Assembly: GCA_963840665.1 (NCBI GenBank)
Contig: CAWIZO010000011.1
Location: 682,001-746,000 of the forward strand
Direction of reading: 5' to 3'
Source: DATFTE01 sp963840665
GTDB taxonomy: Bacteria; Acidobacteriota; Terriglobia; Terriglobales; Acidobacteriaceae
DNA: 64,000 nucleotides
The translations under genes were made by a program, and so were the position numbers. This document shows positions 16,184-24,669 of this stretch, one piece after another. Under the pieces are notes generated by a model, which was not told the origin of the DNA, searched no databases, and saw only the letters and a program-made list of their open reading frames with translations. Numbering within the stretch: the stretch's first letter is position 1; each line of letters opens with the position of its first letter.

Positions 16184-17854
16184 ATGTTAGAAGGGGTCGT
16201 ACCGTTTCCGCCTGAGTTTGCTCGCCGTTACCGGGAGCGAGGCTATTGGGCGGACAAATCGCTCGCCCAGGAATTCAAGGCCGTCTTCGAGCGTTACGCG
16301 GAGCGCGTAGCAATCATCGACGGGGAGCGATGTATTACTTATGCCGAGCTCGACCAGGCTTCCACGAATTTGGCGCTCAATCTCCACGATCTAGGGCTCC
16401 GGACTCTCGACCGGGTTGTAGTTCAACTACCGAATGTAGCCGAGTTCGTGATTCTATATTTTGGTCTCCAGAAACTTGGATGTATCCCGATTGCCGCCCT
16501 CGCGAGCCATCGTTACGCGGAAATTCGTCAGTTTGTGGAACTCTCTGGCGCTGCGGCTATGGTGGTCCCCACTCACCAGCACGACTTCGACTACGTGCAG
16601 ATGGTGGAGCGCATCCGTAGAGAAAGTTCGACCCTGGAGCATGCGATTATTCTGGGTCCCACGCAGCCGGGCCTGGAATCTCTGGGGGATTTGATATCGC
16701 GCCCGGCAGAGCTGCCGGCTTCGCATCTCTCCCGGATCCATATTGATCCCACGGACCCGGCGGTATTTCAGCTTTCGGGAGGAACGACGGGAATCCCCAA
16801 ACTGATCCCGCGGACTCACAATGATTACGCCTACAATTCCAAGGCAGCTGCGAGCGTCTGCGCGATCAACAACGACTCAGTGGCGCTCGTAGTATTGCCG
16901 ATCGCCCACAACTTGCCTCTCGCGTGCCCCGGAATTCAAGGTTTTCTGTTCAACGGCGCGAAAGCTGTGATCGGACCCAGCACCAAGCCGGAGCACATGG
17001 CTGCTCTCATTCAAAAGCATCGCGTCACCCACCTGAAAGTGGTTCCCGCGCTTCTGATTCGCCTGCTGAATAGCCACGCCGTGACGGAGTACGACTTGTC
17101 ATCGCTCAAGATTATTCAGAGCGGTGGGCAATGTCTGCAACCGCAGACACGGTTGCTGGTCAACCAACTTATCCCCGATGCTTTTGTCCAGGAAAACTTT
17201 GGCATGTCGGAAGGACTCTTGATGTTTGTCCGTCTCGATGATCCCGAGGACGTGCGTCTGGAGACGGTCGGACGTCCCATTTGTCCCGATGATGAGGTCC
17301 TCCTGCTCGACGATGCGGGGAATGAAGTGCGGACGGGAGAGGTGGGCGAGCTGTGTTGTCGCGGGCCGTATACTTTGCGAGGCTATTTCGGAGTGCCTGA
17401 CTACAACGCTCGGGTTTTCACGCCCGACGGTTTTTACCGTTCTGGCGATCTGATGCGGCGGCATCCCTCGGGCAACTACACCGTTGAAGGTCGGAAGAAG
17501 GACCTCATCAACCGGGGCGGGGAGAAAATCAGCGCCGAAGAGATTGAGAACCTTATCCTCACGCATCCGTCGGTGAAAAACGTTGCTTGCATTCCGGTAC
17601 CCGATCCCGATCTCGGCGAGCGGATGTGCGCCTGCATATTGTTGCGCGATGGAACCAGTGTGAGTTTTGAGGAGCTGCAAAAGTTCTTGCTAGGTAAGGA
17701 AATCTCGAAGTTCAAGCTTCCGGAAAGGCTGGAAATACTGGCCGACTTCCCCCTATCAACCTTCGGCAAGGTTTCCAAGAAGAAATTGGTCGAGATGGTT
17801 TCTGAGAAAATGTTTGCCGAGCGACAAAACCAAGACAATAGTTTGCGCGGGTAA
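16184..17854 (+). CDS. Aryl-acid AMP ligase (EntE/DhbE-like, salicylate-type pocket)
   Basis: 556 residues of the ANL superfamily, closest by motif to 2,3-dihydroxybenzoate/salicylate-AMP ligases: N-terminal FPPEFARRYRERGYW, P-loop LSGGTTGIPKLIPRTHNDY (198-206 core), MSEG (341-344), YRSGDL, and the catalytic lysine in STFGKVSK. The pocket reads AHNLPLAC and EGLLM: the conserved Asn (N243) is present, while Cys at the DhbE S240 position and Leu at the V337 position are the changes known to favour salicylate over dihydroxybenzoate (from memory of the aryl-acid code). No siderophore NRPS, isochorismatase or carrier protein is nearby, so a catabolic role (acyl-adenylate, perhaps CoA ester) is inferred. 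Confidence 0.8.
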   Translation: MLEGVVPFPPEFARRYRERGYWADKSLAQEFKAVFERYAERVAIIDGERCITYAELDQASTNLALNLHDLGLRTLDRVVVQLPNVAEFVILYFGLQKLGCIPIAALASHRYAEIRQFVELSGAAAMVVPTHQHDFDYVQMVERIRRESSTLEHAIILGPTQPGLESLGDLISRPAELPASHLSRIHIDPTDPAVFQLSGGTTGIPKLIPRTHNDYAYNSKAAASVCAINNDSVALVVLPIAHNLPLACPGIQGFLFNGAKAVIGPSTKPEHMAALIQKHRVTHLKVVPALLIRLLNSHAVTEYDLSSLKIIQSGGQCLQPQTRLLVNQLIPDAFVQENFGMSEGLLMFVRLDDPEDVRLETVGRPICPDDEVLLLDDAGNEVRTGEVGELCCRGPYTLRGYFGVPDYNARVFTPDGFYRSGDLMRRHPSGNYTVEGRKKDLINRGGEKISAEEIENLILTHPSVKNVACIPVPDPDLGERMCACILLRDGTSVSFEELQKFLLGKEISKFKLPERLEILADFPLSTFGKVSKKKLVEMVSEKMFAERQNQDNSLRG

Positions 17855-17872
17855 AAGACGCGGCCGCATCGC

Positions 17873-18715
17873 ATGAGAATCATCGACTTACATTGCTATC
17901 CAAATACCAGCGAGTGGATTGCTTGCCAGCAGCCTTATGTTGACGCGCTCTCCAAGTATTGGAACCGCGCATGGACGCCGAAAACCGAGCAAGAAGTCGT
18001 CAATGATTTCGCCGAGGCCGGCGTGGAAGCGGTGCTGGTGGCTCTGGATCTGGAAACGACGGTCGGCACCCCGCCGTGCTCGAACGATTTTGTTTCGGCG
18101 ATGCAGAAGCGTCATCCCATTCGCATTATTCAAGCTTGGGCGGCAGTGGATCCTCTCAAAGGCGAAGGGGCGTTGGTTGAGGCCAGACATGCCATCCAGG
18201 ACTTGCGCATGCTGGGTTTCCACTTTCATCCGATCATTGGACATTTCGCGGTGAATGATCGCCGGCTGTATCCGCTCTTTGAGCTGATCGACCACATGCG
18301 GGTGCCTGTCATGATTGATGTCGGCACCACGGGCATGGGTGCAGGAATGCCGGGCGGTATGCGTGCGAAACTCATACACGCCCACCCTTCAGCCATCGAT
18401 GAACTCGCCGCTGACTTCCCGAACCTTACCATCATCGCGGCACATCCAGGATGGCCGTGGGTCGACGAAATGACCGCAGTGGCTCTGCACAAGGGCAACG
18501 TCTTCTGGGAAGTCTCTGGCTGGGCTCCGAAATATTTTCCCGCACAACTAAAAATCGATATTCGTGGCCGATTGAAAGACAAAGTCATGTTCGGCAGCGA
18601 TTACCCCAGCATTCCCCATGCGCGCTTGCTCAAAGAATGGAGCGAACTCGGTTATCCGGATGAGATCATGGAGCGAATCTTCCACGGCAATGCCGAGCGG
18701 GTGCTCGGCCTCTAG
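17873..18715 (+). CDS. Amidohydrolase-2 family protein lacking some metal ligands
   Basis: 280 residues, cytoplasmic (no signal). The fold is recognisable: IDLHCYP at the N-terminus, GFHFHPI (115-121), AAHPGWPW with H191, and FGSDYPS with D243. However, the HxH of strand 1 is H7-C8-Y9, and the strand-5 histidine position reads VMIDVG (D149). Two of four metal residues thus appear replaced, as in metal-independent members such as the lactone hydrolases of this superfamily. A lactone hydrolase or hydratase role is plausible. It is third in the SDR/ligase operon and overlaps the convergent MFS gene by four bases. Confidence 0.75.
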   Translation: MRIIDLHCYPNTSEWIACQQPYVDALSKYWNRAWTPKTEQEVVNDFAEAGVEAVLVALDLETTVGTPPCSNDFVSAMQKRHPIRIIQAWAAVDPLKGEGALVEARHAIQDLRMLGFHFHPIIGHFAVNDRRLYPLFELIDHMRVPVMIDVGTTGMGAGMPGGMRAKLIHAHPSAIDELAADFPNLTIIAAHPGWPWVDEMTAVALHKGNVFWEVSGWAPKYFPAQLKIDIRGRLKDKVMFGSDYPSIPHARLLKEWSELGYPDEIMERIFHGNAERVLGL

Positions 18716-20043
18716 GCGATTTCCGCTACTACGGATTTCTCGGGATCAATGAGAAACGCCCAGATCAGGGCGCCGGTTACCAGCACTGCTGCAGAAATGA
18801 AGAAGGGAGTAATCCAGGAACCGCGTTGAGCCAGAAATCCGAAGATAATTGGCGAGACCGAAGCCGCCAAACTACCCGCCATATTCATTACACCGGAAAC
18901 GGTGCCGCTGTATTCGCCGCCAACATCCATCGGCACGGCCCAAGCCGGACTAATCACCAGTTCGAGGAAAAACAACGACAGGGTTAAGCACAGGATGGCC
19001 GTCCACGCTGATTGAGTCATGGCCGCTGGGATCAAGCAAACTCCAGAAGCTAGCATGGCGGGAGCGGCTATGATGCGACGAGCGAACCTCAATTTGCCCG
19101 TCTTCCGGTAGACCGTGTCGGTCAAGCTGCCTCCCACCACGTCGCCAATCATTCCCGCTATCAGCGGCAGCGATGCCCATATGCCTATGCTCTTCAAGGG
19201 GAGATGGCGATATTCCAGAAGGTAAGTGGGGAACCACGTCATGAAGAAATAGGTGCCGTAGTAAAAGCAGCAATAACCGGCGGCGATGTACCACATATTC
19301 GGCGAGCGGAAGATGATTTTCCACGGCGGTGCAAGGCGTCGATGGAGATGAACCGGTATTATGGAGCCGTCCTCACTCAGTCCGCGAATATGCGCCAACT
19401 CGGCCCGATTCACTGAAGGATGTTGTTCCGGAAGGTTGCGATAAAGAAAGAAAAAGGCTAATGACCAGAGCGCGCCCGCGGCTCCAAAAAAGTAGAAGAT
19501 CCAACGCCAGCCGTAGTGGATCATGATGGTCACGGCGAGGAAGGGAACGATCGCCACCGCAAGCCGGCTAAAGCTGTGAGTAACGCCTTGCACGATGCCG
19601 CGTTCCGCCTTCGGAAACCAGAGTTGCATAGCTCGAGTAGCGGTAGGGAACGCGCCGGCTTCCGCCAATCCGAAAACGAATCGTATGGCGATGAGAGAAG
19701 AGAGGCCGGTGGCGCCGGCGGTTAATGCTGTCATCAGAGACCAGAAGGGTACAATGATCAGCAGCACGAGTCTCGGACCGAAACGATCCGCGAACGTTCC
19801 TGCTGGAATCTGCCCTATCGCGTAGGCCCACAAGAACGCGCTGAACACAACACCCATCGCGGTCTGGCTGAATCCAAACTGTTTTGAAATGCCGGGGGCG
19901 GCGATGGAAATGCCGGTCCTGTCCATGTACGTGATCATGTACATCAGGCTGATGAGCAGAAGGACCAGCCAGCGCGTCTTCGTCGCTTTAAAGGAGATGT
20001 TCTCTGGGATCGTGACGACAGGAGTGCGAGTGGTTTCCAGCAT
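18712..20043 (-). CDS. MFS transporter, anion:cation symporter (ACS) type
   Basis: 443 residues with about 12 transmembrane helices. The segment YMDRTGISIAAPGISKQFGF and GQIPAGTFADRFGPR are characteristic of ACS-family carriers (hexuronate, glucarate, galactonate, phthalate types), which import organic anions. It ends the minus-strand operon (dehydrogenase, propeller, Gfo/Idh/MocA, MFS), four bp after the oxidoreductase gene, so its substrate is likely the acid processed by these enzymes. The end overlaps the convergent amidohydrolase gene. Confidence 0.85.
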   Translation of the reverse strand: MLETTRTPVVTIPENISFKATKTRWLVLLLISLMYMITYMDRTGISIAAPGISKQFGFSQTAMGVVFSAFLWAYAIGQIPAGTFADRFGPRLVLLIIVPFWSLMTALTAGATGLSSLIAIRFVFGLAEAGAFPTATRAMQLWFPKAERGIVQGVTHSFSRLAVAIVPFLAVTIMIHYGWRWIFYFFGAAGALWSLAFFFLYRNLPEQHPSVNRAELAHIRGLSEDGSIIPVHLHRRLAPPWKIIFRSPNMWYIAAGYCCFYYGTYFFMTWFPTYLLEYRHLPLKSIGIWASLPLIAGMIGDVVGGSLTDTVYRKTGKLRFARRIIAAPAMLASGVCLIPAAMTQSAWTAILCLTLSLFFLELVISPAWAVPMDVGGEYSGTVSGVMNMAGSLAASVSPIIFGFLAQRGSWITPFFISAAVLVTGALIWAFLIDPEKSVVAEIA

Positions 20044-20047
20044 TCGC

Positions 20048-21157
20048 TCAGCGACGGTCGGCTGCGGCGTTCTTGGTCGAATCCGACGATTGTGATATCG
20101 ACCATTCGGACGAGGGCTTGGCGGTCAGTAGGTCAACAGGCCGACCCTCTTCAGCGGACCGGTCTGCAGCCTGGTAGACCTGCATCACCATTCTTGCGTG
20201 TTCCGCCGTAACCAGCGGCTGGCGGCCATGAGCCACGCACTCGAGGAAGTGAATCGTCTCGGCTTCCATGGGACCCGCGTAAACATGAGAGACTTTTTCG
20301 CCGGGCATGGTCGAGATCGGAAATTCCAGGCCACGCTTCATGGTGTTGAGGGCGACGTCACGGTGCGTGTCATCGACCATGATTGCGCCTTCCGTACCCA
20401 CCATTTCGATCCAGGTGGAGGAGAAATTCGGATACCCAGGAGGCAGCACCCACCCGGCTCCAATCGTAAAGACGCACCCGTCATCCAACGTGACAACGAT
20501 CCACACACAGTCGGGGACGTGATGCGTCGACTGCATGATCTTGCGGACCTCTTGCGCGTAAACGCGAACCGGCCTTCTCGGCGCAAAGCACCAGAGCACA
20601 AAATCGATATCGTGTGTCGCCTCCATGGCTGCGGGCGAGAGTTTAATCCGGCCTCCGATTTTGTTCCCTAAATTACGGGTGATGTGGCGGCTCACCAGGG
20701 CGCTGATCGGCTGTCCGATGGTTCCGTCATCAATCGAACGTTTGACGTAAGCGAACTTGGGATTGAAGCGCTGCGAATATCCGATGGTGAACACCAGGCC
20801 CTTCGAGTGAGCCAAGGCGATCAATTCATCCGCTTCAGAGAGTTCCAGCGCGATCGGCTTTTCGAGAAACACATGCTTGCCAGCCAGCAAGCTCTCTTTT
20901 GCCATCGGATAATGCGTGGTTTCAGGCGTGGCGGAAACGATGATGGCATCGATAGTCGGGTTATCGAGCAGCGTTCGATAATCAGTGGTGGCCGTTGTCG
21001 GCTTGGTCTTGCCCGCCACGTCCTTCAGGCGCTCGGGCTTAATCTCCGCCAAATGCAGAGTACTTACGTACGGACTCGCGCCGCAAGCTTCGGCGCGTAT
21101 GCCGCCGCACCAACCCGTCCCGATAATGCCGATACCGATTTGCCTCATGATCCTCAA
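20048..21157 (-). CDS. Gfo/Idh/MocA-family oxidoreductase
   Basis: 369 residues. N-terminal Rossmann domain with GIIGTGWCGG (10-19), the EKP motif (E99-K100-P101) that positions the nicotinamide, and a C-terminal alpha/beta substrate domain with ATHDIDFVLW. The family oxidises or reduces sugars, inositols and, in some lignin-degrading bacteria, aromatic ring-fission aldehydes (LigC). The C-terminal 20 residues (SISQSSDSTKNAAADRR) are low complexity. It sits between propeller and MFS genes with very short gaps, so the set is almost certainly one transcript. Confidence 0.85.
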   Translation of the reverse strand: MRIMRQIGIGIIGTGWCGGIRAEACGASPYVSTLHLAEIKPERLKDVAGKTKPTTATTDYRTLLDNPTIDAIIVSATPETTHYPMAKESLLAGKHVFLEKPIALELSEADELIALAHSKGLVFTIGYSQRFNPKFAYVKRSIDDGTIGQPISALVSRHITRNLGNKIGGRIKLSPAAMEATHDIDFVLWCFAPRRPVRVYAQEVRKIMQSTHHVPDCVWIVVTLDDGCVFTIGAGWVLPPGYPNFSSTWIEMVGTEGAIMVDDTHRDVALNTMKRGLEFPISTMPGEKVSHVYAGPMEAETIHFLECVAHGRQPLVTAEHARMVMQVYQAADRSAEEGRPVDLLTAKPSSEWSISQSSDSTKNAAADRR

Positions 21158-21171
21158 TTTCGCCCGCGCGA

Positions 21172-22218
21172 TTACTTGCCCACTACCAGAACTCCGAAGG
21201 TGTTGGGCTTCATCGGAGGCTCCTCCTCGCCTTTGGGAGCAACCGGTTCAAACTCGGAGTAGGGGATAAAGATGTTATGCGTGTTTTCGTCGATCGCCAT
21301 GGTGCGAGCATATTTCTTTGTGGGAACATTTTCCAGCACCGTGTACTTGTCGGGTGAGTCCTGGTGAATCACGGTGAGCGTTCCTGATTCGCCGTTAGAA
21401 CTGAATACTAGTTGGGTGCCGGGATCGTATCCGGCTGCGTCTGGATCATCGCCAATGGCCGGTGTGGCCACGATTTTGCCCGTGTCCGAGTTCACAACCA
21501 TCATTTTCTTGTTGCCGCATACGGAAAACAGACGATGGTTTTTCCGATCGATCGCGAGGCCCGATGGTTCCTTGCAACCCGTAAGCGGCCAGCGATGGAC
21601 AATCGAAAACTTCTGCGCGTCAATCTCCAGAAGCACCGATTTGTCTTCGATATTCACGAACACGTGACCTTCGCCGTCTCCGGCCGCAAACTCCGGCTTG
21701 CCGCCGACGGGAATGGTGCCGATTACCTTGCCGTCGTTTGCGCTGATCGCTGTCGCATTGGCGCTGCGGCCATTAAAGGCGAAGACCCGCTTGGAACCGG
21801 CGTCGTAATAAATTGCGTCAGGGTTCATGCCACCCGATTTAACGGTGCTGATCGGCTTCAAAGTTTTCAGATCGAAGATGGTAATCGTGTTGGCGCGGCC
21901 GTTGCTGGTAAATCCGCGCCTTAGATCTGGAGCCAAAGCAATTCCGTGAACTCCCAAAGTGTCAGGGATATCGCCTGCGACCGCGTAGGAGTCCGCGTCC
22001 AACACCACCACATGCGTGCCGTGGGAGACATACACTCGGCGAGCGGTGCTGTCGACCACGTCGTAGTCCCACTTACCCTCGCCGCCAATCGGAATCGTTT
22101 TGATGACTTGGTATCCCGATGTGCCCGGCGAACCCGCCTGCGCAAAATCGGTGAGCAGAAAAACGATAAACAGGCAGAAAATTGCGGCTTCGACGATGGC
22201 AATGCCTTGGCGACCCAT
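21172..22218 (-). CDS. YncE-like secreted beta-propeller protein (copy 2)
   Basis: 348 residues. An export signal (AAIFCLFIVFLLTDFAQAG) leads into YVTN/YncE-type blades (VDSTARRVYVSHGTHVVVLD, APDLRRGFTSNGRANTITIF, GSKRVFAFNGRSANATA, KNHRLFSVCGNKKMMV), ending TFGVLVVGK. It is clearly paralogous to the genes at 13.3 and 47.3 kb, sharing IPIGG-x-WDY near the N-terminus. It lies inside an operon with catabolic enzymes, so a periplasmic ligand-binding or substrate-handling role is suggested, not shown. Confidence 0.8.
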   Translation of the reverse strand: MGRQGIAIVEAAIFCLFIVFLLTDFAQAGSPGTSGYQVIKTIPIGGEGKWDYDVVDSTARRVYVSHGTHVVVLDADSYAVAGDIPDTLGVHGIALAPDLRRGFTSNGRANTITIFDLKTLKPISTVKSGGMNPDAIYYDAGSKRVFAFNGRSANATAISANDGKVIGTIPVGGKPEFAAGDGEGHVFVNIEDKSVLLEIDAQKFSIVHRWPLTGCKEPSGLAIDRKNHRLFSVCGNKKMMVVNSDTGKIVATPAIGDDPDAAGYDPGTQLVFSSNGESGTLTVIHQDSPDKYTVLENVPTKKYARTMAIDENTHNIFIPYSEFEPVAPKGEEEPPMKPNTFGVLVVGK

Positions 22219-22260
22219 AGATGCACTCTCCTTACCTAAAATGTGATCGCGTGGTTTCGA

Positions 22261-23283
22261 CTAACTCATCACGCGGGTTTCTTTTCCTGACATATTCCAG
22301 TTACGCTGCCGCTCTGACGAGAGAACCTCTGGATTGACCGCGTGGCGAGGCATCTGCCCGCTCAAAACACGAACAACATCCTCGGCTGCCTTCGTCTGCA
22401 ACTCCACCAACGACTCTTCTGAGTAGAAGCTGATGTGTGGCGTCAGGATTACGTTGTCTCTGCCAAAGAGCGGCGAGTCCAACGGGGGTTCTTGCGATAG
22501 AACATCCAACGCAGCCCCGGCGAGGTGCCCGGCATCGAGAGCATGCGCTAATGCGGCCTCGTCCACGATGGCGCCGCGGGCCGTATTAATCATGTATGCC
22601 GTCGGTTTCATCTGGCGGAACACCTCAGCGTTGAACAGATGCCGTGTCTCGGGCACGAGTGGCGGGTGAATCGAAATATAGTCCGAGACTTTCAGCAACT
22701 CGCCGAATTCAATCTTCTCCACTCCGGCTACAACCGCGATTTCGTCGGGGATGTAAGGGTCGTAGGTCACGATCTTGAGACCGAATGCTTTTGCTTTCGG
22801 CGCCACCAATTGTGGGATCCTTCCAAAACCCACCAAGCCGAGCACGCTTCCCCGCAATCGGTGGATGGGAACCACGGCGGGCATTTCCCATCGGCCCGCA
22901 TGTGCGCGCGAATTGGCGAAGGGAACCTTGCGCGCCAGAGCCAGGAGCAAGGCCATGGTGTGATCGGAAACTTCATCCATGCAATAGTCCGGCACGCGGG
23001 TGACGACAATCCCTGCCGTTGTGGCGGTTGGAATGTCCACGTTATCGACGCCGATTCCGAATCTGGCGATGATTCGACATCGTGTCATCTGTCTCACCAT
23101 CTCGCCCGTGAGTTTCGCGTAGGTGACGAGCACCGCGTCGGCCTGCCGCGCGACTTGCAAGATAGCCTCTGGCGTCGCTGTTTCTGCAAGAGCTACTTCC
23201 GCGCCGATTCTTGACAGCACCTCGCGGGCCGGATCAAGGTTGGGAAAAACGGAGTCAGCAACGGCTACCAGTGCTCTTGTCAT
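22261..23283 (-). CDS. D-isomer-specific 2-hydroxyacid dehydrogenase (second copy)
   Basis: 340 residues, CtBP/phosphoglycerate-dehydrogenase-like. FGIGVDNVDI precedes the NAD domain, where GLVGFGRIPQ forms the nucleotide motif, followed by the catalytic arginine in NTARGAIVDE, the glutamate in SQEPPLDSP and the histidine in LTPHISFYS. A poorly conserved tail (SSERQRNWNMSGKETRVMS) follows the domain. It is only distantly similar to the first dehydrogenase, so the two probably use different substrates. Two bases separate it from the upstream M24 gene, implying coupling. Confidence 0.85.
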   Translation of the reverse strand: MTRALVAVADSVFPNLDPAREVLSRIGAEVALAETATPEAILQVARQADAVLVTYAKLTGEMVRQMTRCRIIARFGIGVDNVDIPTATTAGIVVTRVPDYCMDEVSDHTMALLLALARKVPFANSRAHAGRWEMPAVVPIHRLRGSVLGLVGFGRIPQLVAPKAKAFGLKIVTYDPYIPDEIAVVAGVEKIEFGELLKVSDYISIHPPLVPETRHLFNAEVFRQMKPTAYMINTARGAIVDEAALAHALDAGHLAGAALDVLSQEPPLDSPLFGRDNVILTPHISFYSEESLVELQTKAAEDVVRVLSGQMPRHAVNPEVLSSERQRNWNMSGKETRVMS

Positions 23284-23285
23284 AC

Positions 23286-24545
23286 CTATCGCGTCATGGC
23301 TTCTTCCATGTGTTCCATCAGCGTGAAGACTACGGGGCCTTTGCCCGAAACCAGAACATTTTCTTCCAGACGCGTCGTCTGTTGCAGGCCAGGATGTCCG
23401 GCGAACGTCTCAATCGCGAAGTACATGTTCTCCTTGATTTCTGCCGGATACTGAAGAGAATAGGCGCGGGAAATCCACATGCCTTCGTAGAGGGTCAGGC
23501 CAATGCTATGCGCGAACTGCTGCAGGGTGACGGTCTTGTATTTGTCGTCGTCGTATTGAGGAAAGGCCGCGGCAACGTCGGCTGTAGTGTTGCCGGGCCG
23601 CAGCTTTTCCAGTCCCGCATACATGGAGTCGTAAACCTCCCGGTACAAGTCGATTTCTTGCTGGGTCATCTTGCCGGCGCACTTAAAGCAGCGCACGAAA
23701 TCGATGAAGTATCCGGATGGCCCGACCGCATTGATGTCGACTATAACCAAGTCGCCCTGGCGAATGATCTTATCGGTCGCCCAGCGGCGATACGGACTGG
23801 TATTCCCTCCGGAGGCTACGATGATGTCGTAAATAATCTCGCAACCGCGCTCCAGCATGAACTCATGCACCTTCGCTTCAATCTCGCGCTCACGAACACC
23901 CGGCTTGAGCCACTCATACTTGATTCTCCACATGGCGGCGTCGCCAATGCTCGAGGCCTGCTTCAGCAGTTCAATCTCGTCGCGAGTTTTGATGACGCGC
24001 GCGGCTGATACTGCCGGCCAGGCGTCGGTGATGTTGAGTCCGCAATCCTGAAACGCTTTCAGCGCAGGCCAATCGAAATTGTCGATTCCGATTCGCTCCT
24101 TGCGAAGCCCGTGGGCCTCAAGCACGTCGACAACGCTCTGCGCCATCCTGCCCGCCATCACCGGAACCGCGCCCTCGGCCCACTGCCAGGTGATCGCCGG
24201 ATTGATGCGTCCTTCCATCCAGGGGAGATCAATCTCGGCGCAATGCAGGTCTGATCCTGCCGTCTCGAAAAGCACCGGCTCCGCGCCGTGGGGAACCACC
24301 GCATAACGGATGTTGATGTTGTATTTCCAATTGCCCTGGTAGGAGGCGGTGACGTAGCGAATGTTGGCGCCCGCAAACAAAACTAGTGCACCCAGGTCGC
24401 GAGCACTCATCTGCTCCTTGAGGCGCTGCAACCGATCTTTGCGGAGGCGGTCGAAATCGACTCGGTATTGCCAGTCTGCGCCAGTTTGGCTGTAGACCCG
24501 GCGCGGGTCCCACTCATGTGGTTTACCAATGAAGCTTGTGTCCAC
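23286..24545 (-). CDS. M24-family metallohydrolase (Xaa-Pro peptidase-like)
   Basis: 419 residues: creatinase N-terminal domain (about 30-180) plus pita-bread catalytic domain. Metal ligands are canonical: D270 (VIVDINAVG), D282 (FIDFVRC), H346 (AHSIGL), E379 (AIETFAG), E394 (RLEENVLV). Members include aminopeptidase P, prolidase and ectoine hydrolase; the exact substrate cannot be told, but hydrolysis of an imidic or amide bond in a small catabolite is a reasonable guess given the neighbours. It leads a five-gene operon (M24, dehydrogenase, propeller, oxidoreductase, MFS). It contrasts with the M24 protein at 6.1 kb, which lacks the ligands. Confidence 0.85.
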   Translation of the reverse strand: MDTSFIGKPHEWDPRRVYSQTGADWQYRVDFDRLRKDRLQRLKEQMSARDLGALVLFAGANIRYVTASYQGNWKYNINIRYAVVPHGAEPVLFETAGSDLHCAEIDLPWMEGRINPAITWQWAEGAVPVMAGRMAQSVVDVLEAHGLRKERIGIDNFDWPALKAFQDCGLNITDAWPAVSAARVIKTRDEIELLKQASSIGDAAMWRIKYEWLKPGVREREIEAKVHEFMLERGCEIIYDIIVASGGNTSPYRRWATDKIIRQGDLVIVDINAVGPSGYFIDFVRCFKCAGKMTQQEIDLYREVYDSMYAGLEKLRPGNTTADVAAAFPQYDDDKYKTVTLQQFAHSIGLTLYEGMWISRAYSLQYPAEIKENMYFAIETFAGHPGLQQTTRLEENVLVSGKGPVVFTLMEHMEEAMTR

Positions 24546-24599
24546 GGCTTGCGTCTCCCTGGGACTATGGAACTCTGGACACCCGATGTGGGCGAAAAC

Positions 24600-24611
24600 C
24601 GAACAAGTTCA
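24600..24611. promoter_or_regulatory. Variant operator CGAACAAGTTCA
   Basis: GAAC and GTTC half-sites with an AA centre match the cluster palindrome (centre AT) except at the middle. It is 55 bp upstream of the start of the M24-led operon. Weaker than the other sites, so the assignment is tentative. Confidence 0.4.
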
Positions 24612-24669
24612 CAAAAAGGACTCGCCTACTATACATCCGCTTCCGCCTTATCGTCCAGAATTGGCGAGT

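Noticed and set aside
18712..18715. Four-base overlap of convergent genes as a sign of a wrong end
   Set aside because: Both proteins end with family-consistent C-termini; a small tail-to-tail overlap is ordinary.
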